DNA from: Ferruginivarius sediminum
GTDB lineage: Bacteria > Pseudomonadota > Alphaproteobacteria > Kiloniellales > Rhodovibrionaceae
Reading direction: 5' to 3'
DNA: 64,000 bases
Assembly: GCF_003344765.1 (NCBI RefSeq)
Contig: NZ_QPMH01000001.1
Location: 124,001-188,000 of the forward strand
The position numbers and the translations under genes were made by a program. Of the stretch, positions 36,755 to 46,645 are shown piece by piece. Under the pieces are notes generated by a model. The model did no database searches. It saw nothing but the letters and a program-made list of their open reading frames with translations, and was not told the DNA's origin. Positions within the stretch are counted from its first letter, which is position 1, and each line of letters begins with the position of its first letter.

Positions 36755-38785
36755 TCAAAGGCAACAGGGGCCGGCCGAACCAATCTGCTTCAAGGTGCCG
36801 CCGCGCAGCATGAGGTCGCTCTCCAGCGCCAGCGCAACCTCCGTCGGGGCGAGGCGGTGGCGGTAGACCATCAGGCTTTCGAACACCCGTTGGACATAGT
36901 TCCGGGTTTCGGTGAACGGCAGGCTCTCGATCCAGTCGACCGGATCGACGAAGCCCGTGCGTGGGTCGCCGTACTTCCGCAGCCAGTGCGAGACCCGCGA
37001 AGGCCCGGCGTTGTACGCTGCGACCGCAAGCAGCAGGGAACCGTCGTAGCGTTCCAGCAGCTTAGAGATATAGCGGCTGCCCAGGCGCAGGTTGTAGCCG
37101 GCGTCCGCGGTCAGGCGGCCGCGGCTGTAGCTCAGGTCCAGTTCGCGGGCGATGTTGCGGGCCGTCGCCGGCATGAGCTGCATCAGGCCCCGCGCGCCGG
37201 CGCGGCTGACGGCAGCGATGTCGAAGCCGCTTTCCTGTCGCACGATGGCCAGAAGGACCGCGCCCTCGCCATGGCCTGCTTCGACGACGTGCGGCAACGG
37301 CACGACCGGGTACAGATGGTCGGGCAGGATCTTCCCCTCCCGCCGGGCCTGCCGGGCGACCCGTACCGCCAGATCCTGGCGGCCGATGTCGCTCGCGAGG
37401 TCGGCTACGAGCTTTGCGGCCTTGCTGGTGCCAGCCTTGTCGGCCAGGTGCATGACCAAGCGGTCGGCCCGTTCTTCCAGGCCATAGGCGGCCAGCAGCC
37501 GCACGCCGCGCACCAGTTCCCGCGCCTCGAAAGTGGCCTGTTGCGCGTCGTCCGGCCGGGGCGGGCGGGGCAGCGCCAGGAAGGCGCTTTCGCCCAGGCG
37601 CGCGGCCGCAAGCTGACCATAGAAGGTCGTCAGGTTGGTGGCGGCCGTTTCGTACCAGCGGCGCGCATCCTCTGGCCGACCCGCGGCCTCTGCCGCGCGG
37701 CCTGACCAGTAGGCGCCGCGTGCCCGGCTGACCGGCGTGCTGACACCTTCATAGAGGCGTGTGAAATGCGGATAGGCGGTCTCCGGCTCACGCAGGAATT
37801 GCAGAGCGATCCAGCCGGCCAACCATTCCCCCTGCGCGAATCCCAACCCCTCGTCCATGCCGTGATTGGCGGCGATGCGATAGGCGACGGAGATTTCTCC
37901 GCGGTCCAGGGCCGTGCGGGCCGTCCAGTGGCGGATCGGCCACCAGACCTCCGGGTATTGCGCGTCCGGGCGCGGCGGATCCAGGAGTTCCAGCACCCCT
38001 TCGAAGCGGCCCTTGCGCTGGCGCCACCTTGCCCGCTCGAACACCAGCCCCGGATGATCGCGGAGTTCCCTCGGCACGCCGGCGATGGCACCGTCGACGC
38101 CGGGCTGCATGCGCGCCAGACGGATTCGTGCGCGGGCCAGTGCGCGATGACCCTGGTCGACGCGCTTTGCCTGCCTTTGCGCCGCGCTCAGCCGTCGCTC
38201 CCAGATCAGTCGGTCCAGTCGCTGGCGATGCAATTCAGGGGTCAGCAGGTGCCCATAGCGGGCATAGAACCGCTTCTCGTCCGTGTAGGGGAAGTCTCGC
38301 GCGACCCAGGTGTGCCGCAGCAAGGCCCTCGCGGCATCCGTCAAGCCGTCCGAAATCAGCGCGTCGGCGTAGCGCTCGGCCCCATAGGGGCTGACCGGCT
38401 TGCGGTCGGCGAAGAAGGCGCGGACGTCGGAATCCGAAAGCTCCGAGGGCATGGCCCCCTCGGCGCGGTGCTGGAGCGTGTATTGCCACGGCCAGTCCGG
38501 GTTGGCGGCGATGAAGTCCACGTACTCTTGGAAATTCCCGTCGGTGCGCTGCTCTATCATGATGAACCAGCGCAGCAGCTTACGCGCCAGCGGATTCTGC
38601 AGCCCGGCTACGATACGGTGGGCGCGGTTGAACTCATCCGCATCAATGGCGCCGAACGCGGAGGCGACCAGTATGCGTTGCGGCGGCTCCGGCGGTTGCG
38701 GAGGGATGGCAACAGCATTCGCGCCGGTCAATGCCGTCAAGATGAATGCAACAGCGCCGGCCCGCAGCCGCCGGCCCAGGGCCAT
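36755..38785 (-). CDS. Soluble-type lytic murein transglycosylase (Slt70-like)
   Basis: About 676 residues. A signal peptide occupies residues 1-27. A long superhelical region of short helical repeats (about 30-500) resembles the Slt70 U-shaped domain. The C-terminal SLT domain has the catalytic Glu in AIVRQESGFD and the conserved SRAGARGLMQLMPATA and AYNAGPSRV. It cleaves peptidoglycan glycan strands with 1,6-anhydro product formation. A GTG at 38800 is also possible; ATG 38785 has AGGA at good spacing. Divergent from dapA. Confidence 0.92.
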   Translation of the reverse strand: MALGRRLRAGAVAFILTALTGANAVAIPPQPPEPPQRILVASAFGAIDADEFNRAHRIVAGLQNPLARKLLRWFIMIEQRTDGNFQEYVDFIAANPDWPWQYTLQHRAEGAMPSELSDSDVRAFFADRKPVSPYGAERYADALISDGLTDAARALLRHTWVARDFPYTDEKRFYARYGHLLTPELHRQRLDRLIWERRLSAAQRQAKRVDQGHRALARARIRLARMQPGVDGAIAGVPRELRDHPGLVFERARWRQRKGRFEGVLELLDPPRPDAQYPEVWWPIRHWTARTALDRGEISVAYRIAANHGMDEGLGFAQGEWLAGWIALQFLREPETAYPHFTRLYEGVSTPVSRARGAYWSGRAAEAAGRPEDARRWYETAATNLTTFYGQLAAARLGESAFLALPRPPRPDDAQQATFEARELVRGVRLLAAYGLEERADRLVMHLADKAGTSKAAKLVADLASDIGRQDLAVRVARQARREGKILPDHLYPVVPLPHVVEAGHGEGAVLLAIVRQESGFDIAAVSRAGARGLMQLMPATARNIARELDLSYSRGRLTADAGYNLRLGSRYISKLLERYDGSLLLAVAAYNAGPSRVSHWLRKYGDPRTGFVDPVDWIESLPFTETRNYVQRVFESLMVYRHRLAPTEVALALESDLMLRGGTLKQIGSAGPCCL

Positions 38786-39001
38786 GAAAGTCCTGGCCAC
38801 GTCACCCCCTCAAGAACGTGAAAGCACCGGCCTTCTCGGTCGAGAGTATTCTAGGCAAGTTGGATTAACAATCTCCGAAAATGAATGCCTCTCGTGCCCT
38901 TGTGAGGGCATGACGAAGCCGCTATGGTTCCTCGCCGCCTGGACTTGCACGTTTCGGGCACTGCTGTCATTCCCAATTGCACGCCTGTATGGAGAGAACT
39001 T

Positions 39002-39889
39002 ATGACCGGGCCGATTTTGAAGGGCTCGCTCTGCGCGGCCATCACGCCATTCACAAATGGCGCGGTGGATGAAAAGGCTTATCAGGACTTCCTCCAGTGG
39101 CATATCGATCAGGGCACGCACGGCGTCGTTTCCTGCGGTACCACCGGTGAATCGCCGACCGTCGACCACGCGGAGAACAAACGCATCAACGAACTCGCGG
39201 TCGAGGTGTGCAAAGGGAAAATTCCCGTCCTGGCGGGCACCGGCTCGAACAACACCGCCGAGGCGATCGACCTGACCCGCCACGCCGCCAAGGCGGGGGC
39301 CGATGCGGCATTGATCGTGACGCCATATTACAACAAGCCCAGCCAGGAAGGTCTGTATCAGCACTACAAGGCCGTTCACGACGCGACGGACATCCCGATC
39401 GTCATCTACAACATCCCCGGCCGCTGCATCGTGGATATGTCGGTCGAGACGATGGCCCGTCTGGCCGAGCTGCCGCGCATCGTCGGCGTCAAGGACTGCA
39501 CCGGCGATCCGAAACGCCCATTCCGCACCCGCACGGAGATAGGCGATGAGTTCGCTCAACTCTCCGGCGAGGATCCTGGCATCATGGGCTTCCTGGCGCT
39601 GGGCGGGCACGGCTGTATCTCGGTGACGGCGAACGTTGCGCCGGGACCATTGTCGCAGATGCACGAGGCCTGGCAGCGCGGCGACGTGGCGACGGCGCAG
39701 CGCATCAACGACCGCCTGATGCCGCTGCATGACGCCATGTTCTGCGAGCCGAGTCCGGCCCCCGCGAAGTACGGGGCAAGCCTGCTTGGCTTCTGTGAGG
39801 AGGGCGTGCGCCTGCCGATCGTGCCTTGCAGCGAGGCTGCGAAGTCCCAAGTCCGGCAGGCAATGACGCATGCGGGGCTGATCAACTAG
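39002..39889 (+). CDS. dapA: 4-hydroxy-tetrahydrodipicolinate synthase
   Basis: A 295-residue class I aldolase, standard length for DapA, condensing pyruvate with aspartate semialdehyde for lysine and diaminopimelate. The Schiff-base lysine is Lys164 (VGVKDCTGD) and the catalytic tyrosine Tyr136 (IVIYNIPGR). GTTGESPTVDHAE is the substrate-binding loop. The ATG at 39002 follows GGAGAGAAC and gives the family start MTGPILKGSL. A strong hairpin lies between it and smpB. Confidence 0.97.
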   Translation: MTGPILKGSLCAAITPFTNGAVDEKAYQDFLQWHIDQGTHGVVSCGTTGESPTVDHAENKRINELAVEVCKGKIPVLAGTGSNNTAEAIDLTRHAAKAGADAALIVTPYYNKPSQEGLYQHYKAVHDATDIPIVIYNIPGRCIVDMSVETMARLAELPRIVGVKDCTGDPKRPFRTRTEIGDEFAQLSGEDPGIMGFLALGGHGCISVTANVAPGPLSQMHEAWQRGDVATAQRINDRLMPLHDAMFCEPSPAPAKYGASLLGFCEEGVRLPIVPCSEAAKSQVRQAMTHAGLIN

Positions 39890-39913
39890 CGGGAAGGCCT
39901 GAAGCCTTCCCGC
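39889..39913 (+). terminator. Hairpin between dapA and smpB
   Basis: A perfect ten-pair stem GCGGGAAGGC/GCCTTCCCGC with a five-base loop begins on the last base of the dapA stop. No T tract follows, so it may be a partial terminator, an mRNA 3' stabiliser or a processing site. Confidence 0.45.
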
Positions 39914-39944
39914 CTGCACGATTGCCGCTGTTTCGGGGCCGCTT

Positions 39945-40424
39945 ATGGCGAAGAAAAAGAGCAAGCCGTTCACGGAATTCGGCACCGTGGCGGTCAACCG
40001 CCGCGCGCGCCACGACTATGAGATCGAGGAGGAGATCGAGGCCGGGCTGCAGCTCTACGGCAGCGAGGTCAAATCGCTTCGCGAGGGGCGTTGCTCAATC
40101 ACCGAGGCGTTCGCGGACGAGAAGGAAGGCGAGATTTGGCTGCTGAACGCGCACATCGGCGAGTACCCCTCGGCGATGTTCCAGCATGCGCCCAAGCGTC
40201 CTCGTAAGCTCCTGGTGCACAAGCGTGAGTTGGATAAGCTTCTGGGACAGATCAACCAGAAGGGCTACACGCTCGTGCCGATGCAGATCTACTTCAACAA
40301 GCGCGGTATCGCGAAGCTGAAGATCGGCCTCGGCAAGGGCAAGCGGAAGGTCGACAAGCGCGATACAGAGAAGGAGCGCGACTGGCAGCGGCGGAAGTCG
40401 AAGCTTCTGCGCGAATACGGGTGA
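39945..40424 (+). CDS. smpB: SsrA-binding protein SmpB
   Basis: A 159-residue tmRNA partner for trans-translation. FTEFGTVAVNRRARHDYEI, the conserved GLQLYGSEVKSLREG and the basic C-terminal tail (KGKRKVDKRDTEKERDW) match the family. It follows dapA by 55 bases with a hairpin between, and converges on the UDG gene 19 bases further on. Confidence 0.97.
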   Translation: MAKKKSKPFTEFGTVAVNRRARHDYEIEEEIEAGLQLYGSEVKSLREGRCSITEAFADEKEGEIWLLNAHIGEYPSAMFQHAPKRPRKLLVHKRELDKLLGQINQKGYTLVPMQIYFNKRGIAKLKIGLGKGKRKVDKRDTEKERDWQRRKSKLLREYG

Positions 40425-40443
40425 GCAGACCGCAATCGGTTCT

Positions 40444-41109
40444 TCAGTCCGATTCCGGCGCTGCTTCGACGCGTTTTTCGATCTGGCGCAGCACGCCCTC
40501 GAACATCTCCGGTGTCAGGCGCCCGGTGTTCGTGTTGTAGCGGGAGCAATGGTAGCTGTCGGCCAGGATCAGTCCATCCGGCAACTCATGCTCCGCGCCG
40601 TGCGCAAAGTCATATCGTGCTCGGACAAGGCCCCGTGCCGCAAGCACGGCGTCGTGCGCGACCTTGCCGAGTGCAAGAATGATGCGCAGGTTTGGCAGCC
40701 CGGCAAGCTCGGCTTCCAGGAAATGCTGTCGACAGGTCCTGATTTCTTCCGTCGTCGGCTTGTTTTCAGGCGGCACGCACTTGACGGCGTTGGTAATGCG
40801 GCAACCGACGAGATCCAGGCCGTCGTCCGGGCTGGCCCGATAATCGCCGCGCGCCAACCCCACCTTGCAAAGCATCGGATAAAGCAGGTCGCCGGCATAG
40901 TCTCCCGTAAACGGGCGGCCAGTCCGGTTCGCCCCCTTCAGGCCAGGCGCCAGTCCCACCACCAGAAGCTGCGCGCGCGGGCTCCCGAACGAGGGGACGG
41001 GGGCATTGAAATAACCAGGAAAGGCCTCGCGGTTACGCCGCCGGAATTCCACCAGCCGGGGACACAACGGGCAATCCTGGCCCGGCTCCGGCGGCGCCTT
41101 GATACTCAC
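40444..41109 (-). CDS. Uracil-DNA glycosylase, family 5 (UdgB-like)
   Basis: A 221-residue [4Fe-4S] glycosylase that removes uracil and other deaminated bases from DNA. Iron-sulfur cysteines start at Cys13 and Cys16 (CPLCPRL). Motif A is GLAPGLKGANRTGRPFTGD, which marks family 5 rather than family 4. Motif B is YHCSRYNTNTGRLT near the C-terminus, where the usual His-Pro-Ser is His-Cys-Ser. The start is a GTG at 41109, 14 bases after the stop of the upstream NYN gene; frames extending further run through that gene. Probably cotranscribed with it. Confidence 0.9.
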   Translation of the reverse strand: MSIKAPPEPGQDCPLCPRLVEFRRRNREAFPGYFNAPVPSFGSPRAQLLVVGLAPGLKGANRTGRPFTGDYAGDLLYPMLCKVGLARGDYRASPDDGLDLVGCRITNAVKCVPPENKPTTEEIRTCRQHFLEAELAGLPNLRIILALGKVAHDAVLAARGLVRARYDFAHGAEHELPDGLILADSYHCSRYNTNTGRLTPEMFEGVLRQIEKRVEAAPESD

Positions 41110-41123
41110 GACGGTCCGATATA

Positions 41124-41765
41124 TCAGATGTTGTCGTCCGGGAATTCGCCCGGCGGCGGCACGTCGTAGCCGCCCGCACCCTCTTCTTGCGGCCGGGGCG
41201 GACGGGTCCGCCGGCGCTCGTCGGGTGCGCCGCTGTGGACGCGTTCGATGTCTTCCCGCAGGGTTTCGATGTCGATGAAGGAGTCGGCCGCACGGCGCAG
41301 CTCGTCCGCGATCATCGGCGGCGAGGTGCGGATTGTGGAGACCACGGTGGTGCGCACCGCCTTGCGCTGGACCGCGTCGATCAGGCGGCGGAAATCGCCG
41401 TCGCCCGAAAAGAGGATTACGTGATCCAGGTTGTTGGACATTTCGAGCATGTCGATCGCAAGCTCGATGTCCATGTTGCCCTTGACCTTGCGACGGCCGG
41501 TATCGGAATCGTGGAACTGCTTTGTCGGCTTGGTCACCATCGTGTAGCCGTTGTAATCGAGCCAGTCGATTAAGGGCCGGATCGGCGAATACTCCTGATC
41601 TTCCACCAGAGCGGTGTAGTAGAAGGCGCGAACAAGGCGGCACTCGTTCGCGAAGAGATCCAGAAGGCGCTTGTAATCGATGTCGAAACCAAGGGAGCGG
41701 GCCGTTGCGTACAGGTTTGCGCCATCGATGAACAGGGCTGCGCGCTCTTGCGGGTAAAAATGCAT
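41124..41765 (-). CDS. NYN domain (LabA/DUF88) protein
   Basis: A 213-residue protein with a PIN-like NYN ribonuclease fold over residues about 8-165. Acidic motifs are FIDGANLY near residue 12, KGNMDIELAIDML and FSGDGDF. The C-terminal 40 residues are Pro/Arg/Glu-rich and disordered. LabA/DUF88 proteins are suspected metal-dependent RNases; the substrate is unknown. It is the first gene of a leftward pair with the UDG and is divergent from folK. Confidence 0.92.
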   Translation of the reverse strand: MHFYPQERAALFIDGANLYATARSLGFDIDYKRLLDLFANECRLVRAFYYTALVEDQEYSPIRPLIDWLDYNGYTMVTKPTKQFHDSDTGRRKVKGNMDIELAIDMLEMSNNLDHVILFSGDGDFRRLIDAVQRKAVRTTVVSTIRTSPPMIADELRRAADSFIDIETLREDIERVHSGAPDERRRTRPPRPQEEGAGGYDVPPPGEFPDDNI

Positions 41766-41926
41766 TGGAAGTCCTCTTCGAATTCACAATAAGAAAATCG
41801 CGCTGCCATTGGAGGCCGCGATGCCGTTCCACGAGCCATAAAGCCCGTGCTTGTGCTGATTAAAGGTAATAAGGCAGGTATGCAAGCCGTGGCCGAACGA
41901 AGGAAAGGTCTGTAGGGCGAAGCCAT

Positions 41927-42451
41927 ATGATAATCATCGCGTTGGGCGCCAATCTGCCCTCCGAACATGCCGGCCCCCCGCGCGCCACGCTGGAATGCGC
42001 GCTCGCGGGACTACAGGCTCGGGGAATCGCCGTTACGGGCCGATCTCGCTGGTACGAGAGCGCGCCGGTGCCGGCCTCGGACCAGCCGTGGTTCGTGAAC
42101 GCCGTCGCCAGCCTGGAAACGGACCTCGCCCCCGGCGCTCTCATGCGGACGCTGCACGATATCGAGGCCTTACTTGGCCGGGTGCGTGACGGGACGGCGA
42201 ATGCCGCGCGCGCGGCGGACCTCGATCTCATCGACTACCATGGCCGGGTCAGCGGGCCCGACGCTTGGCCTCGGCTGCCCCATCCGCGTATGGAATCCCG
42301 CGCGTTCGTGGTGAAGCCGCTGGCCGAACTGGCCCCGGATTGGCGCCATCCCGTATCCGGTGCCACAATTCAGGAGCTGCTTCGCCGGCTTTCGCAAGAC
42401 CAGGTGTGCAACCCGTTGCCGGAAGGCTCGCGAAAGGGCGGCTGCCCTTGA
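41927..42451 (+). CDS. folK: HPPK, folate biosynthesis pyrophosphokinase
   Basis: A 174-residue 2-amino-4-hydroxy-6-hydroxymethyldihydropteridine diphosphokinase. The ALGANLPSE start, RWYESAPVP, WFVNAVASLET, and the magnesium-binding ARAADLDLIDY are the family motifs, followed by HPRMESRAFVVKPLAEL. It is 62 bases before rpoZ, the usual alphaproteobacterial order. Confidence 0.95.
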   Translation: MIIIALGANLPSEHAGPPRATLECALAGLQARGIAVTGRSRWYESAPVPASDQPWFVNAVASLETDLAPGALMRTLHDIEALLGRVRDGTANAARAADLDLIDYHGRVSGPDAWPRLPHPRMESRAFVVKPLAELAPDWRHPVSGATIQELLRRLSQDQVCNPLPEGSRKGGCP

Positions 42452-42513
42452 AAGGCAGCCGGGCGATGCCTATAAGTGCGTCAGCTTCGTGACGCTTTCC
42501 CGCAGGAGAAACC

Positions 42514-42975
42514 ATGGCGCGCGTTACTGTCGAGGACTGCATCCTACAGGTCCCCAACCGCTTTGAGCTGGTCCTTTTCGCCGCTCGCCGCGCCCGCGAC
42601 GTGTCGTCGGGCGCGCCGCTGACGCTGGACCGGGACAATGACAAGAACCCCGTTGTCGCACTGCGCGAGATCGCCGAGCGACGGGTCGACTTCCAGCAAC
42701 TGGAGGACTCCCTGATCCAGCGGCAGCAGAAGCTCGTCGCCCGTGACGACTCCGAGGAAGACCTGCCCGAGTTCGACGCCCTGGAGGGCGAACTGGAGGC
42801 CAGCGCCCGGATGGCCGCCGAGGGCCTGCAGGGCGGCGCCCAGCCCGCCGGCGAGAGTGCCGAGGCCGCGGGTGAGGGAGAGGGCTCCGAATCGCTTGAA
42901 GAGATCGCCGAGCGCGAGGCGGAGGCCGACGCCGAGGCGGCCGCCCGGGAGTCGGAGAGCGAGACGGAAGAATAG
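42514..42975 (+). CDS. rpoZ: RNA polymerase omega subunit
   Basis: A 153-residue omega subunit. Residues 1-65 are the conserved core ([30 protein letters not shown]), which holds the beta-prime C-terminus and helps bind ppGpp. The C-terminal 70 residues are a strongly acidic Glu/Ala-rich tail, longer than in E. coli omega (about 90 residues in all). It lies directly before rsh, the ppGpp enzyme gene. Confidence 0.95.
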   Translation: MARVTVEDCILQVPNRFELVLFAARRARDVSSGAPLTLDRDNDKNPVVALREIAERRVDFQQLEDSLIQRQQKLVARDDSEEDLPEFDALEGELEASARMAAEGLQGGAQPAGESAEAAGEGEGSESLEEIAEREAEADAEAAARESESETEE

Positions 42976-43111
42976 GGGACTTTCGCGGCAATCTTGGATG
43001 CTTTGCGGGATTGCCGGCGCCGCACCGCTTGGCGTTGGCCGGAGGCGTTCGTACATTATGTAGGGAATGGTTCCTGCAGGCGCCCGCCGGTCGCCGCGGC
43101 GGTGAGGCGAG

Positions 43112-45256
43112 ATGATCCGTCAGTTCGAATTACTCGAGAGGGTAAAGGCCTACGACCCACAGGCTGACGAGGATGCGCTGAACCGTGCGTATGTCTTCGC
43201 CATGAAGGCGCACGGTTCGCAGACGCGCGCGTCCGGCGACCCCTACTTCTCCCACCCGATCGAGGTCGCGGGCATCCTCACCTCGCTCAAGCTCGACACC
43301 GCCTCGATCATCACCGCCTTGCTGCACGATACGGTCGAGGACACGGACACCACGATCGAGGATATCGAGCGGCTGTTCGGCAAGGACGTGGCGCGCCTTG
43401 TCGACGGTGTCACCAAGCTTTCCCGCCTGGAATTACAGTCGGAGCAGAGCCGCCACGCCGAGAATTTCCGCAAGCTGGTGCTGGCACTGTCGGAGGACAT
43501 CCGAGTCCTGCTGGTGAAGCTGGCCGACCGCCTGCACAACATGCAGACGCTGCATTACGTGAAGTCGGCCGACAAGCGGCGCCGCATCGCGCTCGAGACG
43601 ATGGAGATCTATGCGCCGCTGGCCGAGCGCATCGGCATGCAGCACTTCAAGGACGACCTTGAGGACCTCGCCTTCAAGGAACTGCATCCCGAGGCACGGG
43701 AATCCATCATCAAGCGCCTGGAATTCCTGCAGGAACGCGGCGGCGCGCTTGAGCAGCGCGTGATCGATGAATTGCAGGAGGGGCTGCGTGCCGAGGGCGT
43801 CGACGCCGAGGTGACCGGGCGCATGAAGACGCCCTATTCCATCTGGCGGAAAATGCAGCGCAAGGATGTCGGTTTCGAGCAGCTTTCCGACATCATGGCC
43901 TTCCGCATCGTCGTGGACAGTCTCTCGGAGTGCTACCACGCCCTGGGCGTCCTGCATTCGCGCTATCCGGTGGTACCCGGGCGCTTCAAGGACTACCTCT
44001 CGACACCCAAGCCAAATGGCTACCGTTCGCTGCACACTGGCCTGATCGGCCCGGAACGTCAGCGCATCGAGGTGCAGATCCGTACCCGCGAGATGCACGA
44101 GGTGGCGGAGTACGGCGTCGCCGCGCACTGGATCTACAAGCAGCCCGCGACACCCATGATGGATGGCCGGCAGTACCGCTGGGTCCGAGAACTGCTGGAT
44201 ATCCTGGAACATGCTTCCAACCCGGAGGAGTTCCTGGAACACACCAAGATGGAGATGTTCCAGGACCAGGTGTTCGTCTTCACCCCGAAGGGCGACCTGA
44301 TCGCCCTGCCGCGCGGCTCGACGCCGGTCGACTTCGCCTATGCGGTCCATTCCGAGGTGGGCGATACCTGCGTCGGTTCACGCGTCAACGGGCGCATGGT
44401 ACCGCTGAAGACCCGGCTTCGGAACGGCGATCAGGTGGAGATCGTCACCTCGAAGGCCCAGACGCCGTCGCCGGACTGGGAAAAGTTCGTCATTACCGGC
44501 AAGGCGAAGGCCCGGATCCGGCGTTTCGTGCGCATGCGCGAACGTGAGCAGTACTCGGAGCTGGGCCGCCAGATGCTGCAGAAGGCGTTCCGGCAGGAAG
44601 GCTACGAGTTCACGGAAAAGGCGCTTGCCAACGTCCTGAAGAAGTTCAAGTGCGAAGCCGTCGACGACCTCTATGTCCTGGTCGGCCGGGGCAACGCCAC
44701 CGCGCGCGAGGTCGTCCACGCCGTTTTCCCCGGCAGCCGGGAGGACGGCAAGGAACGCAAGGTCGTGCCGATCGGCCGTGCCCGGGGCAAGTCGGGCAAG
44801 CGCGAGAACGCGGTGCCGATCAAGGGCCTGATCCCCGGCATGGCGGTCCACTTCGCGCATTGCTGCCATCCGCTGCCGGGCGAGCGCATCGTCGGCATCG
44901 TCACGACCGGCAAGGGCGTGACGGTGCACACGATCGACTGCGATACTCTCGACAATTTCCAGGACACCCCGGAACGGTGGATCGACCTGGCCTGGGACGT
45001 CGACGAGACCGGCGATCAGTATACCGGCCGCCTGCATCTCGTGGTCGCGAACGAGCCGGGCAGCCTGGGCTCGCTATCCACGGTAATCGGCCGCAACAAG
45101 GCCAACATCAGCAACTTGCGCATAACCCACAGATCGGGCGATTTTTTCGAGCTGCTGGTGGACCTGGAGGTTGCCGACGTCAAACACCTGACGAACGTGA
45201 TGGCAGCGCTGCGGGCGACGCCAGTGATTACCTCGGTGGAACGGGCACGGGGGTAG
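43112..45256 (+). CDS. rsh: Bifunctional (p)ppGpp synthetase/hydrolase Rsh
   Basis: A 714-residue RelA/SpoT homologue. The N-terminal HD hydrolase domain has His72-Asp73 in LLHDTVEDTDTT. The synthetase domain follows, with YRSLHTG and the ARN-binding GRMKTPYSIWRKM. A TGS domain (VFVFTPKGDLIALPRGSTPVDFAYA) and a C-terminal ACT domain complete it. Both catalytic centres look intact, fitting the single long Rsh of alphaproteobacteria. A GTG- or ATG-proximal site GGTGAGGCGAG precedes the ATG. It lies between rpoZ and a DUF2062 gene. Confidence 0.97.
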   Translation: MIRQFELLERVKAYDPQADEDALNRAYVFAMKAHGSQTRASGDPYFSHPIEVAGILTSLKLDTASIITALLHDTVEDTDTTIEDIERLFGKDVARLVDGVTKLSRLELQSEQSRHAENFRKLVLALSEDIRVLLVKLADRLHNMQTLHYVKSADKRRRIALETMEIYAPLAERIGMQHFKDDLEDLAFKELHPEARESIIKRLEFLQERGGALEQRVIDELQEGLRAEGVDAEVTGRMKTPYSIWRKMQRKDVGFEQLSDIMAFRIVVDSLSECYHALGVLHSRYPVVPGRFKDYLSTPKPNGYRSLHTGLIGPERQRIEVQIRTREMHEVAEYGVAAHWIYKQPATPMMDGRQYRWVRELLDILEHASNPEEFLEHTKMEMFQDQVFVFTPKGDLIALPRGSTPVDFAYAVHSEVGDTCVGSRVNGRMVPLKTRLRNGDQVEIVTSKAQTPSPDWEKFVITGKAKARIRRFVRMREREQYSELGRQMLQKAFRQEGYEFTEKALANVLKKFKCEAVDDLYVLVGRGNATAREVVHAVFPGSREDGKERKVVPIGRARGKSGKRENAVPIKGLIPGMAVHFAHCCHPLPGERIVGIVTTGKGVTVHTIDCDTLDNFQDTPERWIDLAWDVDETGDQYTGRLHLVVANEPGSLGSLSTVIGRNKANISNLRITHRSGDFFELLVDLEVADVKHLTNVMAALRATPVITSVERARG

Positions 45257-45292
45257 TGCCGGTTGAAGGCGTGAATTGAACGGGCGGGCGCA

Positions 45293-45883
45293 ATGCTTTT
45301 CGGGCGGCGGTACCGGCTACCGACATGGAAGCGCGTGCGGGAGTTGATCTGGCCGCGGGCGGGGATCAGGCGTGCCGCGAAATACGTGGCGCACCGCGTG
45401 CGGCGCCTGCCGGGAACGCCAAGTAGCATCGCCGCCGGCTTTGCCTGCGGCGCGGCGGTGTCCTTCACCCCGTTCATCGGCTTGCATTTCGTCATGGGGG
45501 CGGGTCTTGCCGTGCTGATGGGCGGCAACGTGATCGCCTCGGCTATCGGGACGACGGTGGGGAATCCCTGGACGTTTCCCTTCATCTGGTCGTGGATCTT
45601 CACTCTCGGCCGCTGGATCCTGGGGCAGGGCAACGGTGCGGCGCTGCCCGTGGACCTGTCGCTGACGTGGATATTCGACCATCCCTGGGAAGTCCTCTAT
45701 CCTATGGTCATCGGCGGCCTGCCAACGTCAATTGTTGCTTGGTTCATCTTCTTCTGGCCGTGCTATAAGGCCGTACAGCGGTATCAGTCGGCCCGGCGCG
45801 CCCGCCGCGAGCGTGGGGCACGGCTGCGGCAGTTGCGGCGCCAGCGCAAGACGGCCGCATACAAGACCGAGGGAGAGGGATAA
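45293..45883 (+). CDS. DUF2062 membrane protein
   Basis: A 196-residue inner-membrane protein. The basic N-terminus ([13 protein letters not shown]) precedes two or three hydrophobic segments: [41 protein letters not shown] and a helix near residues 140-160. The [10 protein letters not shown] segment is the DUF2062 signature. The C-terminal 40 residues are very basic. The function is unknown. The stop codon shares a base with the pdxJ start. Confidence 0.9.
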   Translation: MLFGRRYRLPTWKRVRELIWPRAGIRRAAKYVAHRVRRLPGTPSSIAAGFACGAAVSFTPFIGLHFVMGAGLAVLMGGNVIASAIGTTVGNPWTFPFIWSWIFTLGRWILGQGNGAALPVDLSLTWIFDHPWEVLYPMVIGGLPTSIVAWFIFFWPCYKAVQRYQSARRARRERGARLRQLRRQRKTAAYKTEGEG

Positions 45884-46641
45884 TGGCGCGCACGCTGCGC
45901 CTTGGCGTCAACATCGATCACGTTGCGACCATCCGCAACGCGCGCGGTGGGCCGCATCCCGACCCGGTGCGCGCGGCAAGGCTGGCCGCGCAGGCCGGGG
46001 CCGACGGGATTACCGCCCATCTGCGCGAGGACCGCCGCCATATCTCCGACGCCGACATCGAGCGTCTGGCGGACGAGATCTCGCTGCCGCTGAACCTGGA
46101 AATGGCGGCGACGGACGAGATGGCAGCCATCGCCCTGCGTCATCGCCCACATGCGGCCTGCATCGTCCCCGAAAAGCGAGAGGAGCGGACGACCGAGGGC
46201 GGCCTGGATGTCGTCGGCAATCGCAAGGCGCTGCGCGATCTCGTGGCCCGGCTGGGCGAGGCCGGGATCCGCGTCTCGCTGTTCATCGAGCCGGAAGCGC
46301 GCCAGCTTGAGGCCGCCGTCGCCGTCGGCGCGCCGGTCGTCGAGCTGCACACGGGCGCCTACTGCGAAGCGTATTTCGGCGATTACGGCGGCAGCGAGAC
46401 GCAGCGTGAGCTCCGGCGTATCGTCACCGCGGCGGCGGAGGCCGAGCGCCTTGGCCTGGAATGCCACGCCGGGCACGGCCTCACCTTCGATACCGTCACC
46501 CCGGTTGCGGAGATCGAAACCATCGTGGAGTTGAATATCGGCCACTTCCTGATCGGGGAGGCCATCTTCTCCGGCCTGGACAGCGCGGTGAAGCGCATGC
46601 GCGCTCTGATGGACGACGCCCGCGCGGCGCGGACCGCGTGA
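45883..46641 (+). CDS. pdxJ: Pyridoxine 5'-phosphate synthase
   Basis: A 252-residue TIM barrel that joins 1-deoxyxylulose 5-phosphate and 3-amino-2-oxopropyl phosphate. [44 protein letters not shown] and [12 protein letters not shown] are diagnostic. It is a second user of DXP besides ThiG. The start overlaps the DUF2062 stop by one base, and acpS follows in four bases. Confidence 0.97.
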   Translation: MARTLRLGVNIDHVATIRNARGGPHPDPVRAARLAAQAGADGITAHLREDRRHISDADIERLADEISLPLNLEMAATDEMAAIALRHRPHAACIVPEKREERTTEGGLDVVGNRKALRDLVARLGEAGIRVSLFIEPEARQLEAAVAVGAPVVELHTGAYCEAYFGDYGGSETQRELRRIVTAAAEAERLGLECHAGHGLTFDTVTPVAEIETIVELNIGHFLIGEAIFSGLDSAVKRMRALMDDARAARTA

Positions 46642-46645
46642 CGCG

